Assembly: GCA_017461635.1 (NCBI GenBank)
Contig: JAFTXK010000081.1
Location: forward strand, 1 to 35,347
Length of the DNA stretch: 35,347 nt
Reading direction: 5' to 3'
Source: Clostridia bacterium
GTDB lineage: Bacteria; Bacillota; Clostridia; Oscillospirales; CAG-272
Shown: positions 1-8,517 of the stretch, one piece after another
How the letters are laid out: each line of letters starts with the position of its first letter
Position numbering within the stretch: the first letter of the stretch is position 1
Position numbers and translations under genes: made by a program
The notes under the pieces: generated by a model
The model's database searches: none
Told to the model about the DNA's origin: nothing
The model's input: only the letters and a program-made list of their open reading frames with translations

Positions 1-719
1 GAATTCAGTTCATTTGCAATAGGCAAGGCATGAACGGCATCATCTGTCTCTGCAATGCTCATTCCCTCGGCAATTGCTTTTATCTCTTCAACAGTTATAC
101 CATAGCCGACTATTCCACGCACGACCATTTCTTCCTCGGCGAAGAGAACGTAAATATCCTTATCGTAAACAGAAAGATCATTTGAGATCAGCAGATAAGC
201 TTCATTATCGCCCGCCATGAATTTTTCGGCAGAATCTATGTCTTTGATTATAGCATTGAGATCGCTTCGGCGCAGATCATAGCCGTTAAAAGTTATAGCG
301 CGGTTGTTGACAGAACCGCCATACTTGTGCGAAGCTGTCATATCCTCACTCAGATCCTCGGGCATGTAGGCAAATTCAAGCCTAACGCTTATCTCGCCCG
401 CTTCCTCATTGGAATTCCATGCGCGAAGAGGAGCTTCGGTATCCTTGTTTTCCTCAGGAAGTACCGCATTTATCCTCACCTCATCATCCTTCTGCATCAT
501 CGTAAATGTTATAAATTTTGATGCCGCCAAGGCACTGACGCTGAGAACGGTAATGATTGCCGCGGCAATAAGGATCTTAAAGCCCGTTTTTGGACTAAAG
601 CTGCTGTTGCTCCTTCCTGCGGTCATGCCCTGCTCATAGCAAGCAGATTTTATCCTCGCCTTGGCTTCATCACTCAGATTAATATGTTTGATAGCTGATC
701 TTATCGGATTATTTTTCAA
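1..719 (-). CDS. DUF4179-like membrane protein, probable anti-sigma factor (partial, C-terminus off window)
   Basis: The translation starts with a short, basic, probably cytoplasmic segment of about 45 residues. One hydrophobic segment follows (FKILIAAAIITVLSVSALAA, about residues 48-67), then an acidic, presumably extracellular domain that runs off the window start without a stop. The topology and position directly after an ECF sigma gene fit the anti-sigma/DUF4179 type of protein that holds the sigma factor at the membrane. The sigma stop TGA lies at 727-725. A GTG at 728 would overlap it but sits directly against the GGAG. The TTG at 719 has the same GGAG eight bases upstream and is the better start. 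Either way translation is coupled to the sigma gene. Function is inferred from context; the domain name is from memory of the family. Confidence 0.7.
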   Translation of the reverse strand, partial: MKNNPIRSAIKHINLSDEAKARIKSACYEQGMTAGRSNSSFSPKTGFKILIAAAIITVLSVSALAASKFITFTMMQKDDEVRINAVLPEENKDTEAPLRAWNSNEEAGEISVRLEFAYMPEDLSEDMTASHKYGGSVNNRAITFNGYDLRRSDLNAIIKDIDSAEKFMAGDNEAYLLISNDLSVYDKDIYVLFAEEEMVVRGIVGYGITVEEIKAIAEGMSIAETDDAVHALPIANELN

Positions 720-724
720 TATTT

Positions 725-1189
725 TCACTCCTTTTTATAGATTTTCATAAAGAGTTCACGTCCTTTTTTGACGCGCATTTTTACTGCCGACTCGCTTCTG
801 CCGATGATGCCGGCAATCGTTTTGTAGTCTTGCCCCTCGGCAAAATGAAGTATCATTACTTCGCTGTACTTTTCCGGAAGAAGTAACAGCGTTCTTATGA
901 CCTCGCCGCCGTCACTGCCTTCATCTGCATAGATCCCTGTAATGGTATCGATATCCTCGGCGGCATGAGCTCGGTTGCACCTGCAGATATCCCGACAGCG
1001 GTTGATGGCTACACGAATGAGCCAAGCCTTTCGGTGCTCCTCGGAATCAAATTTCGGATGCTTTTTCATATATCTGAGATAGGTGTCCTGAACAGCGTCC
1101 TCAGCATCGGCTTCATTTGCCAGTCTTATAAGACAGATCCGGTATAGCATGTCACCATATTCGTCCACAATAAATTCGACATCATCCAT
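725..1189 (-). CDS. ECF-type RNA polymerase sigma-70 factor
   Basis: A 154-residue protein of typical ECF length. Region 2 occupies the N-terminal half (DMLYRICLIRLANEADAEDAVQDTYLRY, given here only as the recognisable DAEDAVQDTYLR core, then the W-L-IRVAINRCRD segment). Region 4 follows (LLLLPEKYSEVMILHF, then YKTIAGIIGRSESAVKMRVKKGRE, a helix-turn-helix). It would direct RNA polymerase to a small regulon, often including its own promoter. The ATG at 1189 has a strong GGAGG about eight bases upstream. The next gene overlaps or abuts its stop and is probably the anti-sigma partner. The signal sensed cannot be read from the sequence. Confidence 0.93.
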   Translation of the reverse strand: MDDVEFIVDEYGDMLYRICLIRLANEADAEDAVQDTYLRYMKKHPKFDSEEHRKAWLIRVAINRCRDICRCNRAHAAEDIDTITGIYADEGSDGGEVIRTLLLLPEKYSEVMILHFAEGQDYKTIAGIIGRSESAVKMRVKKGRELFMKIYKKE

Positions 1190-1211
1190 TCCCTTCCACC
1201 TCCTTTCACTT

Positions 1212-1241
1212 ATAATACGTTTTTATAGCGCAAAAAGTCAA
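1212..1241 (-). promoter_or_regulatory. SigA-type promoter of the ECF sigma operon
   Basis: On the minus strand TTGACT (1241-1236) and TATTAT (1217-1212) are separated by 18 bases, just upstream of the sigma factor's ribosome binding site. This is a housekeeping-type promoter. I see no obvious second, AAC-type ECF promoter, so autoregulation is not shown. Confidence 0.65.
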
Positions 1242-1261
1242 TTTTTTTGAAAAATTCACCT

Positions 1262-1290
1262 AAAAAAGCCACACTATCTGTGCGGCTTTT
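1262..1290 (-). terminator. Intrinsic terminator after the DnaQ-fold gene
   Basis: Minus-strand stem AGCCGCACA / TGTGGCT with a loop of five bases and one bulge, followed by six T residues. It begins four bases after the stop of the gene at 1294-2196 and separates it from the sigma operon. Confidence 0.75.
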
Positions 1291-1293
1291 AGT

Positions 1294-2196
1294 TTAAAAG
1301 AAGAACCATTTTTTCTTTGGCTTTTCTATTTTATCTATAGAGTAATCGATATCGTTTTTGACCCTTTCAATGTCCTTTATGGACATTCGGCTGTAGAGCC
1401 CTCGCTCAAAATCACGGCGGAAGCCGTATAGCTCTCCTTTGAGGTCATCCTCAAACCTGCCGATATAAAGCTCATATTTGATAAGCGGCAGAAGTGCGGA
1501 GCAACGCATTACAGGATCTGAAAAATCCTTCCCATAAAGCTCGCTAAGTGCTCCTCTCATAGCCTTCACATTCTTTTTGTGCTTCAAGCGGCGAACAGAA
1601 GAGTTGAAATTATCACTTGCCTCGGAATATATATTATCCACCGTCCATTTAGCTCTGAAGGTATCTACAGCCTTATCATAACAGCCGAAGATCAATCTGC
1701 AATCCAATAGAGCTCCCGTGCTTCCTTCGATATTTACACCAAGGAAATCGCAAATACTTTTCAATCTGTAGTTTTTCGGCTCGGCAGGATAGCATTTTTC
1801 GGCGAAATTATAAAGATCAATATAATCATTCTCTATTTCTGCGCCAATTGACCTTTTCATTTCGGCACAAAGTGTCTTAAGCGCAAATTTTTCAAGATAA
1901 TGCCCAACCAAAATATCATCGCCGAAAAAGTTAAGTATATCATGTGCGACCTCGGAGAAGCTCGGCGCGTTTGCCACCATTTCATCGGTAATTCCATTTA
2001 TGAGCGTGACATTGGTGGGAATATTCTTGCGCGGCTTTATGTATGTGCGAAAGCTATCGACGATCTGCCGTTCTCTCACTCGCAAAGCGGCAAAATCGAT
2101 TATTTCGGCATTCTCAAGCCCTGTTGTTTCGATATCAAAAACAACATAATCATCAATATCCGCATCATATCTGAGTCCTTGAAATTCGTTATTCAT
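1294..2196 (-). CDS. DnaQ-fold (RNase H-like) 3'-5' exonuclease family protein with eroded active-site motifs
   Basis: The first 185 residues have the layout of a DEDDh exonuclease of the DnaQ/PolC-epsilon type. Motif Exo I, DIETTG, is intact (D21, E23), and the conserved NGITDEM segment is at 67-73. Exo II, normally GHNxxFD, reads GHYLEKFA (98-105), so the catalytic aspartate is absent. Exo III, normally HxAxxD, reads TGALLD (160-165), so the histidine is missing although D165 remains. The C-terminal 110 residues are basic and helical, ending in KKKWFFF, and match no domain I recognise. The ATG at 2196 has AAGGA seven bases upstream. It lies between the lysS terminator and its own terminator, so it may be transcribed alone or by readthrough. 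It may be an inactive, nucleic-acid-binding relative. Confidence 0.8.
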   Translation of the reverse strand: MNNEFQGLRYDADIDDYVVFDIETTGLENAEIIDFAALRVRERQIVDSFRTYIKPRKNIPTNVTLINGITDEMVANAPSFSEVAHDILNFFGDDILVGHYLEKFALKTLCAEMKRSIGAEIENDYIDLYNFAEKCYPAEPKNYRLKSICDFLGVNIEGSTGALLDCRLIFGCYDKAVDTFRAKWTVDNIYSEASDNFNSSVRRLKHKKNVKAMRGALSELYGKDFSDPVMRCSALLPLIKYELYIGRFEDDLKGELYGFRRDFERGLYSRMSIKDIERVKNDIDYSIDKIEKPKKKWFFF

Positions 2197-2209
2197 TTCC
2201 GCTTCCTTG

Positions 2210-2237
2210 AGGAAAAGAGGGCTGAAACAGCCCTCTT
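2210..2237 (-). terminator. Hairpin terminator or attenuator after lysS
   Basis: Perfect 10-bp stem AAGAGGGCTG / CAGCCCTCTT with a three-base loop, nine bases after the lysS stop. Only TTTTCC follows on the minus strand, so termination may be partial. The next gene starts within about 20 bases and shows no clear promoter of its own. Confidence 0.65.
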
Positions 2238-2246
2238 AATATTTTA

Positions 2247-3767
2247 TCACTTATTCTCAGGCTTCATTGTGGGGAACAGCAGGACATCTCTGATGGATGC
2301 GCTGTCTGTAAGAAGCATTACGAGACGGTCAATACCAAAGCCCAGACCGCCTGTGGGGGGCATACCGTATTCAAGAGCAGTGACATAATCATAGTCAACC
2401 TCTGCATTGCAGTTCGGCTCCTCTGCCTTCTTTGCGGCAACCTGACGCTCGAAGCGTTCCTTCTGATCAATGGGGTCGTTAAGCTCACTGAATGCGTTAC
2501 CGAATTCTGTTGCGTTAATGAAGTATTCAAAACGCTCGGTGAATGCGGGATCATTGGGCTTTCTCTTAGCCAGAGGTGAGTTCTCAACGGGATAATCATA
2601 GATAAATGTAGGCTGAATGAGGTTTTCTTCAACAAATGCATCAAAGAATTCAACAAGAACAGTACCCTTCGTAGCATTTTCGGGAACTTCAACGTGCATT
2701 TTCTTTGCACAAGCCCTTGCATCCTCATCGGTAGCCCAGTCATTATAATCACAGCCGCTGTACTTCTTTACAGCCTCAACCATAGTCATTCTTTCCCAAT
2801 GACCCATGTCGATCTCCTTGCCCTGATAGGTAATTACCTTAGAGCCCGTGATCTTTTCTGCAAGCATGGTATTCAGCTCTTCAACAAGATCCATCATACC
2901 CTTATAGTCGGTGAACGCCTGATAAAGCTCAATAGTAGTAAATTCGGGGTTATGCTTGGGATCCATACCCTCATTTCTGAAGATACGTCCAACCTCGTAA
3001 ACTCTATGCATACCGCCTACGATAAGTCTCTTAAGATAAAGCTCTGTCTCAATGCGCAGATACATAGGCATATCAAGGGTATTATGATGTGTTATAAAGG
3101 GTCTTGCGGATGCTCCTATCTCAAGGGGAACAAGGATAGGCGTATCGACCTCAAGGAAGCCCTTGGAATCAAGATAATTTCTGATCTCCTTAAGGATCAT
3201 TGAACGCTTGATAAATGTATCCTTAACATCGGGATTAACGATAAGATCAACATATCTCTGTCTATATCTCGTTTCCTGATCCTTAAGACCATGGAACTTT
3301 TCGGGGAGAGGAAGCAGAGACTTTGAAAGAAGCTCGATCTCCTTAACATGAACCGAGATCTCGCCGCGTCTCGTTCTGAAAACAAATCCGCTGATACCGA
3401 CGATATCACCGATATCCCACTTCTTGAAGCCTTCAAACGCTTCTTCGCCGATCTCATCTATGCGGACATAGCACTGGATCCTGCCCTTTTCATCTGCAAC
3501 ATCGATGAAATTAGCCTTACCCATATCGCGGCGGCTCATAAGTCTGCCCGCGATCTTTACGTCCTTATTCTCCAGCTCCTCAAAATTCTCGCGGATCTGG
3601 GTAGTATATGTGTCAAAATCAAACTTGACCTTTTCATAGGGGTTTGCGCCCTGTGCGCAGAGATCCGCAAGCTTTTCACGGCGAATACGGAGTATATCAC
3701 TCAGCTCATCTGCTGTGATCTCGGGCTCTGCCTCTTCTATATTCTGAATATTCTTCTCTTCTGCCAT
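2247..3767 (-). CDS. lysS: Lysyl-tRNA synthetase, class II
   Basis: Charges tRNA-Lys with lysine in the cytoplasm. The 506-residue length is normal for the bacterial enzyme. The N-terminal OB-fold anticodon-binding domain is visible at about residues 60-160 (KIAGRLMSRRDMGKANFIDV). The class II catalytic core follows: motif 2 is RIFRNEGMDPKHNPEFT near residues 262-275, and motif 3 is GFGIDRLVMLL near residue 478. A short acidic N-terminal extension precedes the OB fold. AAAGGA lies about ten bases before the ATG. The gene follows greA with a 30-base gap, a pairing common in Firmicutes, and is the last housekeeping gene before a hairpin terminator. Confidence 0.98.
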   Translation of the reverse strand: MAEEKNIQNIEEAEPEITADELSDILRIRREKLADLCAQGANPYEKVKFDFDTYTTQIRENFEELENKDVKIAGRLMSRRDMGKANFIDVADEKGRIQCYVRIDEIGEEAFEGFKKWDIGDIVGISGFVFRTRRGEISVHVKEIELLSKSLLPLPEKFHGLKDQETRYRQRYVDLIVNPDVKDTFIKRSMILKEIRNYLDSKGFLEVDTPILVPLEIGASARPFITHHNTLDMPMYLRIETELYLKRLIVGGMHRVYEVGRIFRNEGMDPKHNPEFTTIELYQAFTDYKGMMDLVEELNTMLAEKITGSKVITYQGKEIDMGHWERMTMVEAVKKYSGCDYNDWATDEDARACAKKMHVEVPENATKGTVLVEFFDAFVEENLIQPTFIYDYPVENSPLAKRKPNDPAFTERFEYFINATEFGNAFSELNDPIDQKERFERQVAAKKAEEPNCNAEVDYDYVTALEYGMPPTGGLGFGIDRLVMLLTDSASIRDVLLFPTMKPENK

Positions 3768-3797
3768 TTTAATAATGTCCTTTCGGAATGTTTTATA

Positions 3798-4292
3798 TTA
3801 CTTATCGTTCTTAGCTCTCGAAACCTCGAGAACTTCAAGATGAATAGTGCCGCTCGGCACATCAAAGCTTACCGAATCGCCTGCTCTTGCACCAATAAGA
3901 GCCTTGCCTACGGGAGACTGATCGGAGATAAGTCCCTGCATGGGAGCAACCTGGTTGGGAGCAACGATGCTGTATTCTTTTTCTGTATTTGTCTCTTTAA
4001 CAAGAACCTTAACAAGAGAACCCATGCTGACAACTCCCGCATCGATCGTTGCTTCGTCAACAACCACCGCATTTGCGATCATTTCCTCCAGCTCCTTGAT
4101 CCTCGCTTCGATCTGAGCCTGTTCATTTCTTGCCGCATCATATTCAGCATTCTCTGAAAGGTCTCCGAAGGAACGCGCTACCGCGATCGCCTCAAGGTTT
4201 TCCTGTCTTTTTGTATTTTTAAGGTAACTGAGCTCATCTGTCAGCTCCTTAAGACCGTCCTGTGTATAAAGCATCTGCTTTCCTTTTGCCAT
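3798..4292 (-). CDS. greA: Transcription elongation factor GreA
   Basis: GreA enters the RNA polymerase secondary channel and stimulates cleavage of backtracked transcripts. The 164 residues show an N-terminal antiparallel coiled coil (1-75), with the acidic tip loop GDLSENAEYD at 43-52 that supplies the metal-coordinating acids. A C-terminal FKBP-like domain follows, with the family motif SPVGKALIGARAGD. AAAGGAG stands nine bases before the ATG. The gene sits between the S41 protease and lysS with short gaps and is probably co-transcribed with both. Confidence 0.97.
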   Translation of the reverse strand: MAKGKQMLYTQDGLKELTDELSYLKNTKRQENLEAIAVARSFGDLSENAEYDAARNEQAQIEARIKELEEMIANAVVVDEATIDAGVVSMGSLVKVLVKETNTEKEYSIVAPNQVAPMQGLISDQSPVGKALIGARAGDSVSFDVPSGTIHLEVLEVSRAKNDK

Positions 4293-4313
4293 GACATTTA
4301 TCTCCTTTGGTGT

Positions 4314-5594
4314 TTAATTGGTTTCGTTTAAATATTGGATCGCCCTCTGAAGCTGAGTATCATCAGCATCCGAGATCTTATAAAGATTTACATTTTTGAA
4401 TTCCTCAGCCATCTCTATCTTGATATCGGGAACAATACCTATTCCGTCATATCCCTCGGAGAAGGGAGGAAAATACATCTTGGTCGTCATCTTGATTCCG
4501 CCGCCGTCGGGAAGGCTGTAGATAGTCTGAACGCTTCCCTTTCCAAAGGTCGTCGTTCCGACAATGACTGCTTTTTCATAATCCATAAGAGTACTTGTAA
4601 AGAGTTCTGCAGCACTGGCAGAGCTTCCATTACAGAGAACCGCCATGGGAGCATTGAATTCCTCTCCTCCGGATTTTATTATACTCTCATTGCCGGCCTT
4701 ATCCTTCATTCTGATTATCGGACCTTCGGGAACGAGAAAATCAAGGATCTCACAGATAGCACCGAGATCTCCGCCCGGATTATTTCGAACATCGAAAATA
4801 AATTTCGTTGCGCCCTGCGCCATAAGAGAATCAAGTGCCTCGAAAAACTGAGTTGGAGTTATCTTATCAAACTCACTGATCCTGATAATTCCTATTGTTT
4901 TATCGGCATCATAGATATGAGAGGTTACAGTTTGAATAGTCACCTGGCGGCGTTCAATTGAGAAATCGATAGTTTCTTCATAGTTATCGCCTCTGACAGC
5001 AGTAAATTCGCAAAGAGTTCCTGCAAGTCCCTGAAGCTTAGCCACAGCCGGGGTATATCCGAGCTCAGCAACATCCTGTGCTTCCTCTCCAATGCCAACC
5101 GTGATAATAAGATCTCCCGGAAGAACTCCTGCTTCAAGCGCGGGAGAATCGGGCATAACATTTATCACTTCTATGGCATTATAATCCGCATTGAAAATTA
5201 TATTAATACCGATGCCCTGCATCTCGCCGTTGCTTTCCTGTGTGAAAAGCGCATATTCCTCGGCAGTATAATATTCGGCATAGCGGTCACCGGTGCCGTA
5301 TGCAAAGCCGTCAAGCATGCCGTTAAGCACCGCTTCGGTATCAAGATCATAATAGGAATAAAGATTGAACATCGATTCCAGCGTTGCGACCTTTTCATTA
5401 TAAAAACCAGAATCCGAATTATTCAGAAGAGGATTTTTCGGTGCTTCATCACCGCTGACGGTATCCTCGGCATAAGCTTCTGCAAGCCTTGCTCTATAAG
5501 TATCCGTCAGAATGGTATAGGTTGACATAAATACCACTAATGCAACTGCGATAACACAGAATAATAGGGTAATTACCGATATTTTCTTATTCAA
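4314..5594 (-). CDS. S41-family C-terminal processing peptidase (CtpA/CtpB type), membrane-anchored
   Basis: One N-terminal signal-anchor (about residues 5-27) places the rest outside the cell. A PDZ domain spans roughly 115-190 (MQGIGINI..., PALEAGVLPGDLI), followed by the tail-specific protease domain with DVRNNPGGDLG. The catalytic serine lies in NGSSASAAE and the general-base lysine in TFGKGSVQT, so it should be active. Such proteases trim C-termini of secreted or membrane proteins, including cell wall hydrolase regulators. The start is TTG at 5594, with GGAGG five bases upstream. It is 20 bases downstream of the EnvC-like gene, and this ftsEX-M23-S41 order recurs in Clostridia. That suggests, without proving, a role in wall hydrolase control. 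Confidence 0.93.
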   Translation of the reverse strand: MNKKISVITLLFCVIAVALVVFMSTYTILTDTYRARLAEAYAEDTVSGDEAPKNPLLNNSDSGFYNEKVATLESMFNLYSYYDLDTEAVLNGMLDGFAYGTGDRYAEYYTAEEYALFTQESNGEMQGIGINIIFNADYNAIEVINVMPDSPALEAGVLPGDLIITVGIGEEAQDVAELGYTPAVAKLQGLAGTLCEFTAVRGDNYEETIDFSIERRQVTIQTVTSHIYDADKTIGIIRISEFDKITPTQFFEALDSLMAQGATKFIFDVRNNPGGDLGAICEILDFLVPEGPIIRMKDKAGNESIIKSGGEEFNAPMAVLCNGSSASAAELFTSTLMDYEKAVIVGTTTFGKGSVQTIYSLPDGGGIKMTTKMYFPPFSEGYDGIGIVPDIKIEMAEEFKNVNLYKISDADDTQLQRAIQYLNETN

Positions 5595-5614
5595 AACGAC
5601 CTCCGCAAAATCTA

Positions 5615-6808
5615 TCAGGGTTTAACAACATAATCGAGAGGATTCTTTGCCGTACCGTTAATTCTCACCTCAAAATGCAGATGATTTCCATATGAATGTC
5701 CCGTCGTACCCACAAAAGCGATAACATCGCCCTGCTTTACAACATCTCCAACCTTGCAATTGAGCTTATTAGCATGAGCATAAAGAGTAGATTTTCCGCC
5801 TCCGTGGTCAATGACTACATAATTACCATAGCTGTAATGGAAGGTTGCTGTAACGACCTTTCCGCTGTTAGATGCGTAAATATTTGTATTCTTCGTTGCG
5901 GGAATATCTATACCGCGGTGGAATTCTCTTACACCGTTAAGGGTTCTGTATCCGTACGGAGAGCTTATGCTCTTCCAGTTTAGCGGAAGAGGCCAGTTAA
6001 ATTCACCGCCTACATATTGGCTGTTTTCCTTAGCCTGCAGCTCGCGGAGATATTTTTCAAGCTCTTTATCAAGCTCTGCCTCTGCCGCAGCATAGCTGTT
6101 ATATGTGGATGTATATGCGCTGATATTACTTGAAAGCGTAATCAGATAATTCTCGTTTTCCTCCTGAAGAGCCTCAAGCTCCTTCTGTCTATCCTCAAGC
6201 TCGCTTTGATATGTCACCTGAGATTCTCTTGAGCTTTCAAGAGCCGCTTTTGCATCCTCAAGATCGATCTTGCTTTGTCTGAAGCTGTCAAGAAGCTTTG
6301 AACAATAGTCCATAAGCGATGTTACCTGCTCAATGCGCACGAGAAAATCATAAAAATCCTCTGCACCCAGCACCATTTCCACATAGCTTGCATCTCCCTC
6401 TTCATAGGTAAGACGCATGATCTGCTTGAAATTATCATACTGCTTATCAATATTATCAGAGGTTGTTTCTATCTCGGTCTCCTTTTCGAGGATCTTATTA
6501 TCAAGCTCAGTGATAAGAGCATTGATAGTTGTGATCTCCTCTTCGGTAAGGTTCACCTGCTCATCAATATAGGATTTATATTGAATTGCCTCGGCGCGGT
6601 TGCTTTTTGCCGCGTTGATCTTAGCAAGAACATCTTTTTTCTGTTGCTGAATGGCTTTGATCTTAGCCTCCATAGCTGATACCGTTGCATCCGTCGCCGC
6701 ATGGACAGTATTCGAACGGAGAAGGAATTCGCCCGCGCCCAAGAAGCAAAGCAGTGCTGCCAAAACGAACGATATAATTCTTCTCTTTAAAATCTTTGCC
6801 GATCTCAT
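5615..6808 (-). CDS. EnvC-like murein hydrolase activator or M23 (LytM) peptidase
   Basis: A 397-residue exported protein. It has a hydrophobic signal segment (about residues 12-37), a long coiled coil (about 40-270) and a C-terminal M23/LytM domain (about 295-397). The zinc ligands are present: HRGID gives H and D, and HLHFEV gives the last histidine. The domain is therefore probably a working endopeptidase, unlike degenerate E. coli EnvC. It lies directly downstream of ftsEX, whose ATPase cycle is known in other bacteria to drive coiled-coil partners that open or activate septal hydrolases. AAAGGAG stands about 11 bases before the ATG. Confidence 0.93.
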   Translation of the reverse strand: MRSAKILKRRIISFVLAALLCFLGAGEFLLRSNTVHAATDATVSAMEAKIKAIQQQKKDVLAKINAAKSNRAEAIQYKSYIDEQVNLTEEEITTINALITELDNKILEKETEIETTSDNIDKQYDNFKQIMRLTYEEGDASYVEMVLGAEDFYDFLVRIEQVTSLMDYCSKLLDSFRQSKIDLEDAKAALESSRESQVTYQSELEDRQKELEALQEENENYLITLSSNISAYTSTYNSYAAAEAELDKELEKYLRELQAKENSQYVGGEFNWPLPLNWKSISSPYGYRTLNGVREFHRGIDIPATKNTNIYASNSGKVVTATFHYSYGNYVVIDHGGGKSTLYAHANKLNCKVGDVVKQGDVIAFVGTTGHSYGNHLHFEVRINGTAKNPLDYVVKP

Positions 6809-6836
6809 ATGCGTTTAAGCTCCTTTCCGCAAAAAA

Positions 6837-7772
6837 TTATGCCTGAAGATTTTTATGAAGTGAAATACAGCTTCCTATAACACCGGTCAGAATACCCACC
6901 GCAAGGAAAGCGAGGGCTACTATACCGCCTATATCTCCAAAGGAAGCCAGCTCTATCATCTGAATATCGGTTGCCACCATCTTTTCGAGACTGTAATAAA
7001 TATACCACTGGAAAAGATAAGCGATAACACTGGAAAAAATACCGATGATAGTGCCCTCAATGATATAAGGTACAACTATGAACCAATCCGAGGCTCCTAT
7101 GTATTTCATAACACGTATCTCTTCCATATGCGAATTGACCGCCAGCTTGATGGTATTGATAATAATAAATACACTGACGATGAAAAGAACGATAAGGAAT
7201 CCGATAAAGATAACAGAGATACCGTTCTTGAAGCTTTCAAGAGATGTGGCAAGATCAAGACGGTTATTAACCTTTCTTACCCCTTCGATCTGACGGAGAT
7301 TATAGTCAAGAGTTGTAACCTTGGAATTATCCTTATATTTGATTCTGAAGCTATCGGAAAGAGGATTATCGCCGCTCTCCTTCATCTCATCGAAAACGTC
7401 CTCAAAGCCCGCATAATCAGCCTTCATCGATTCAAGTCCGTCATCCTTTGAAATAAACTCCACCGACTCAACATTATCAAGAACTCTGATCTTCTGACCG
7501 ATATATTGGACCTCATCGTCAGGCAGATCATAATCAACAAAAACAACTATCTCGTTGAGCGAAACCAATTTTTCCATATTGACATTGATATTTACAACGA
7601 GAAGCGAAAAACATCCGAGCAAAACAAGACAGCTCGCAAGCACGAGGATAGACGCCACCGATATAACTCTGTCGCGCCAAAGATTTTTAAATGCCTCCGC
7701 AATGAACATAAACGGATTATAGCTCTTCTTCATTTTAGGGGGCTGCTTTTGCATTTTCGGTATATGATTCAT
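6837..7772 (-). CDS. ftsX: Cell division protein FtsX
   Basis: Permease-like half of the FtsEX complex, which couples cytoplasmic ATP hydrolysis to peptidoglycan hydrolysis outside. The 311 residues hold a short cytoplasmic N-terminus, TM1 near 40-63 and a large extracellular loop (about 64-180). Three further membrane segments follow near 187-210, 236-258 and 280-303, the normal four-TM FtsX plan. The start ATG overlaps the ftsE stop in an ATGA arrangement, and its GGGAGG lies inside the last ftsE codons, so the two are translationally coupled. The EnvC-like partner follows 28 bases later. Confidence 0.97.
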   Translation of the reverse strand: MNHIPKMQKQPPKMKKSYNPFMFIAEAFKNLWRDRVISVASILVLASCLVLLGCFSLLVVNINVNMEKLVSLNEIVVFVDYDLPDDEVQYIGQKIRVLDNVESVEFISKDDGLESMKADYAGFEDVFDEMKESGDNPLSDSFRIKYKDNSKVTTLDYNLRQIEGVRKVNNRLDLATSLESFKNGISVIFIGFLIVLFIVSVFIIINTIKLAVNSHMEEIRVMKYIGASDWFIVVPYIIEGTIIGIFSSVIAYLFQWYIYYSLEKMVATDIQMIELASFGDIGGIVALAFLAVGILTGVIGSCISLHKNLQA

Positions 7773-8452
7773 TCAAACATACCTCCCACTCTGTCACTTG
7801 TGACCTTTCCGTGGTCAAGGCGGATAACTCTATGCTGATATGTATTTACGAGGTTTTCCGAATGGGTAACCACAACAACGGTCTTGCCGAACTTCTGATT
7901 TATCCAGATAAGAAGCTCCATGATCTCCGCTGCCATCTGAGGGTCGATATTACCCGTAGGCTCATCGGCAACGATGATCTCAGGACTGTTAGCCAGAGCT
8001 CTCGCGATTGCAACTCTCTGCTGTTCGCCTCCGGAAAGCTCCTCGGGAATATTTTTTGCTTTATCGATAAGCCCCATGGATTTAAGGATAGCGGGAACTC
8101 TTCTTGCAATTAATGCTTTCGGCGTTCCTACTACCTGCATGGCAAACGCCACGTTCTCATAAACAGTTTTTTTAGGAAAAAGCTTAAAATCCTGGAAGAC
8201 CACACCAAGACTTCTGCGGTATTTCGGAACCTTAAATTTAGGAAGCTTTTTAAGATTATAATTATTGACAATGATAGAACCCGAGGTCGGCACCATTTCG
8301 CGGAGAAGAAGCTTGGTCATGGTTGTCTTACCCGCTCCGGAATGTCCGACAATAAATACGAATTCACCGTCATCGATCTTAAAGCTAACATCATCGAGAG
8401 CTATATGATTATTTCTTTTATAAATACTTTTGACATTCTTGAATTCAATCAT
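7769..8452 (-). CDS. ftsE: Cell division ATP-binding protein FtsE
   Basis: ABC-type ATPase of the FtsEX complex at the division site. From the start at 8452 it is 227 residues, the usual length. Walker A GHSGAGKT is at 36-43, the signature is LSGGEQQRVAIARAL, and Walker B is IIVADEPTGNID, followed by the H-loop VVVTHS. I chose the ATG that begins MIEFKNV because family alignment starts there. Upstream codons in the same frame fall in a hairpin-rich leader. AAGGA is about 13 bases upstream, which is rather far. No clear promoter is visible between it and the broken regulator upstream. Confidence 0.96.
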   Translation of the reverse strand: MIEFKNVKSIYKRNNHIALDDVSFKIDDGEFVFIVGHSGAGKTTMTKLLLREMVPTSGSIIVNNYNLKKLPKFKVPKYRRSLGVVFQDFKLFPKKTVYENVAFAMQVVGTPKALIARRVPAILKSMGLIDKAKNIPEELSGGEQQRVAIARALANSPEIIVADEPTGNIDPQMAAEIMELLIWINQKFGKTVVVVTHSENLVNTYQHRVIRLDHGKVTSDRVGGMFE

Positions 8453-8474
8453 TATAACGTATAAATCCTTTCCT

Positions 8475-8517
8475 TTGTTCCGATGCAGGAACAAAATTTT
8501 GCCATCTGCGGGCAAAA
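8475..8517 (-). promoter_or_regulatory. Two tandem hairpins in the ftsE leader
   Basis: Minus strand: stem TTTTGCC / GGCAAAA (8517-8497) with a seven-base loop and a following ATTTTG tract, then stem TTTGTTCC / GGAACAAA (8495-8474) with a six-base loop. The second ends just before the ftsE ribosome binding site. The first could be a weak terminator and the second a leader structure; a regulatory role is only inferred. Confidence 0.4.

Noticed and set aside
3348-4157. Plus-strand open frame of 269 codons opposite lysS and greA
   Set aside because: It is antisense to two clearly conserved genes, has no ribosome binding site and shows no recognisable protein features.
8453-8515. Upstream extension of ftsE by 21 codons
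   Set aside because: The extra residues fall in hairpins and do not match the FtsE N-terminus; the ATG before IEFKNV fits the family.
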